Source of the DNA: CAYUYV01 sp964449455
GTDB lineage: Bacteria > Pseudomonadota > Alphaproteobacteria > JAJFIK01
Reading direction: 5' to 3'
Assembly (NCBI GenBank): GCA_964449455.1
Contig: CAYUYV010000060.1
Location: 1-26,393, forward strand
Length of the DNA: 26,393 bases
In this document: one piece after another, positions 25,060 through 26,393 of the stretch
How the letters are laid out: every line of letters starts with the position of its first letter
Position numbering within the stretch: position 1 is the stretch's first letter
Notes under the pieces: model-generated
Told to the model about the DNA's origin: nothing
What the model saw: the letters and a program-made list of their open reading frames with translations, nothing else
The model's database searches: none
Program-made: the position numbers and the translations under genes

Positions 25060-25161
25060 GGCGCCATTAATACTGGCGGCCATTAACACGGGCGGCCCTT
25101 GAGCAAGGGCGGCCATTGAGCAAGGGCCCTGGCGCCTCGCACGGGCGCGCGCCATTGCACG
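25060..25161. repeat. Degenerate 15-19 bp tandem repeat upstream of moaA
   Basis: About six units begin ggcgsccattra/gagca-like: 25060-25074, 25075-25090, 25091-25107, 25108-25124, then two diverged ones to 25161. The middle two 17 bp units differ by one base. The array fills most of the 162 bp between the TIR-FGE gene and moaA and would lie in the moaA leader if transcription starts before it. Confidence 0.7.
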
Positions 25162-25216
25162 ACCCACTTGGAAGACCCATGTCCGCAAGACCGGAAAACC
25201 GCGAGGACATCGCACG

Positions 25217-26230
25217 ATGACAGCACGCGCCGCCGCCCCCCTGATCGACCCCTTCGGACGCCGGATCGAATATCTGCGTTTGTCCGTGACGGATCGGTGT
25301 GACTTGCGCTGCACCTATTGCATGGCCGAGGACATGACCTTTCTGCCCAAGAAGGAGGTCCTGAGCCTTGAGGAGTTGGCGCGCTTGGCCCGGGCCTTTA
25401 TGCGGCGGGGCGTACACAAGATTCGCCTGACCGGCGGCGAGCCTTTGGTGCGCCGGGGGATCATGGATCTGATCGGCTGGCTCGGCGAGGACGTCGAAGC
25501 GGGCCTGCTTTCGGAACTGACCCTGACCACAAATGCCACGCAACTGGCCCGATTTGCTGATGGGCTTGCAGCAGCCGGCGTGCGCCGCCTCAATGTCTCC
25601 CTGGATAGCCTGAAACCGGAGATCTTTTCTCAGGTGACACGCGGCGGTGACCTTGCGCAGGTGCTCGCCGGTCTTGAGGCGGCCAAGGCGGCCGGGCTTC
25701 AGGTCAAAATCAACACGGTGGCCCTGGCCCAGGACAATGCGGCCGAGATTGCGGCCATGGTCGAATGGGCCCATGGCGAAGGATACGATCTCACCCTGAT
25801 CGAAGTGATGCCCATGGCCGAAACGGGGGAGGATCGGCGCGACCAGTTCCTGCCCCTGACAGCCGTGCGTGACGACCTTGCGGCGCGCTGGACTTTGACG
25901 CCGATCCCCGATCGCACCGGGGGCCCGGCCCGGTATATGCGAGTGGAGGAGACCGGCGGCCGGCTCGGCCTCATTACGCCGCTCACGGAGAATTTTTGCG
26001 GCGGGTGCAACCGCGTGCGCGTGACCTGCACGGGCCAGCTCTACCTGTGTCTTGGCCGCGGCGAGAATGCCGATTTGCGGGCGGCCTTGCGGGAAAGCGA
26101 TGAGGACGACCTGATCGACCAGGTTCTTGAAGACGCCATTGGCCGCAAGCCCGAACGCCATGCCTTTGAGGAAAGCCTTGAGGCCGGAACCGCGGCCGTC
26201 GCCCGCCACATGTCCATGACCGGCGGATAA
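25217..26230 (+). CDS. moaA: GTP 3',8-cyclase (molybdenum cofactor synthesis)
   Basis: MoaA is a radical-SAM enzyme that turns GTP into 3',8-cyclo-GTP, the first step of molybdopterin synthesis with MoaC. The 337-residue protein has the N-terminal [4Fe-4S] motif C28-x3-C32-x2-C35, the LTGGEPLVR motif, and the C-terminal cluster motif FCGGCNRVRVTCTGQLYLC. It ends in the Gly-Gly pair typical of MoaA. The start at 25217 has GAGGA upstream. No other Moco gene is in the window. Confidence 0.97.
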   Translation: MTARAAAPLIDPFGRRIEYLRLSVTDRCDLRCTYCMAEDMTFLPKKEVLSLEELARLARAFMRRGVHKIRLTGGEPLVRRGIMDLIGWLGEDVEAGLLSELTLTTNATQLARFADGLAAAGVRRLNVSLDSLKPEIFSQVTRGGDLAQVLAGLEAAKAAGLQVKINTVALAQDNAAEIAAMVEWAHGEGYDLTLIEVMPMAETGEDRRDQFLPLTAVRDDLAARWTLTPIPDRTGGPARYMRVEETGGRLGLITPLTENFCGGCNRVRVTCTGQLYLCLGRGENADLRAALRESDEDDLIDQVLEDAIGRKPERHAFEESLEAGTAAVARHMSMTGG

Positions 26231-26260
26231 TCTGGTGACCGATGAATTTTGTCCGCCAAT

Positions 26261-26277
26261 CCTGTCGCCCTGACAGG
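26261..26277 (+). terminator. Small hairpin after moaA
   Basis: CCTGTC (26261-26266) and GACAGG (26272-26277) pair perfectly around a five-base loop 30 bp after the moaA stop. No T run follows, so a role in termination is weakly supported. The rest of 26231-26393 shows no convincing gene. Confidence 0.25.
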
Positions 26278-26393
26278 GGGACTGTGTCCTCTGGCATGGG
26301 GGCTGCACACACTTTTTGGTCGGGCTGTCTTGTCTGGTCGGTGTTCATCCCCACACAGCCGCGCCGTGTTGTGCAGGCCGGGTTGCGAGTTAG

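Noticed and set aside
24900..25216. Diversity-generating retroelement with the FGE domain as variable target
   Set aside because: FGE/lectin folds are common targets, but no reverse transcriptase and no template copy of the C-terminal region is visible, and the 25060-25161 repeat does not match the gene's 3' end.
25055..25216. Molybdenum cofactor riboswitch before moaA
   Set aside because: The interval is mostly degenerate tandem repeat, and I could not find the conserved Moco RNA pattern by eye. A covariance-model search would settle it.
25067..26308. 413-codon open frame antisense to moaA
   Set aside because: It mirrors the whole of moaA, reads through the repeat leader and has no family motifs. 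Long antisense frames are expected in GC-rich DNA.
26242..26393. Open frame from an ATG after moaA to the window end
   Set aside because: No ribosome site, no family resemblance, and the frame has no stop before the edge.

Overview
The window looks like chromosomal DNA of a GC-rich alphaproteobacterium. The evidence is the order radA-cvpA-purF-SDR, a DUF4169 mini-protein, the thyA-folA pair, and the neighbouring prmA, M24 aminopeptidase and uvrD/pcrA genes. Genus cannot be fixed from the sequence. It is a draft scaffold: four runs of exactly 100 N interrupt it, and their true lengths are unknown.

Layout. 1-132 is the tail of an unknown gene. A Ure2-like glutathione S-transferase (minus) diverges from thyA-folA (plus). 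A CheY-like receiver protein (minus) diverges from an SMP-30/gluconolactonase gene (plus). Then comes a minus-strand block reading radA, cvpA, purF, SDR (8768 down to 3985), with cvpA and purF coupled by TGATG. A DUF2306-like membrane protein (minus) diverges from a lipoprotein metallophosphatase (plus) that has a Pho-box-like site upstream. A second minus block holds an M24B aminopeptidase, prmA, a UvrD/PcrA helicase, and a coupled trio DUF4169 / pentapeptide-repeat protein / ClC channel. The last third is on the plus strand: a giant AsmA-like protein, an extended-SDR reductase, a TIR-TM-FGE fusion, and moaA. Most genes are housekeeping (thymidylate/folate, purine and molybdopterin synthesis, DNA repair, ribosome methylation). 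The TIR-FGE gene is the clearest accessory or conflict-type gene.

The most striking feature is not a gene. Every one of the four assembly gaps is flanked, on at least one side, by a short tandem repeat with a 15-18 bp unit, and each locus has its own unit sequence. Three more unmasked arrays or duplications of similar period lie at 18517, 25060 and 7301. Arrays inside genes have units divisible by three and stay in frame (15 bp in purF, 18 bp in the asmA-like gene, 18 bp in the pentapeptide-protein signal peptide). The two intergenic arrays at gaps have 16 and 17 bp units. The coding arrays fall where length change should be tolerated: the cleaved propeptide of PurF, a linker in the AsmA-like protein, and a signal peptide. 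This points to an active minisatellite process in this genome that is filtered by reading frame.

No rRNA, tRNA, CRISPR array, transposase or prophage gene was seen.
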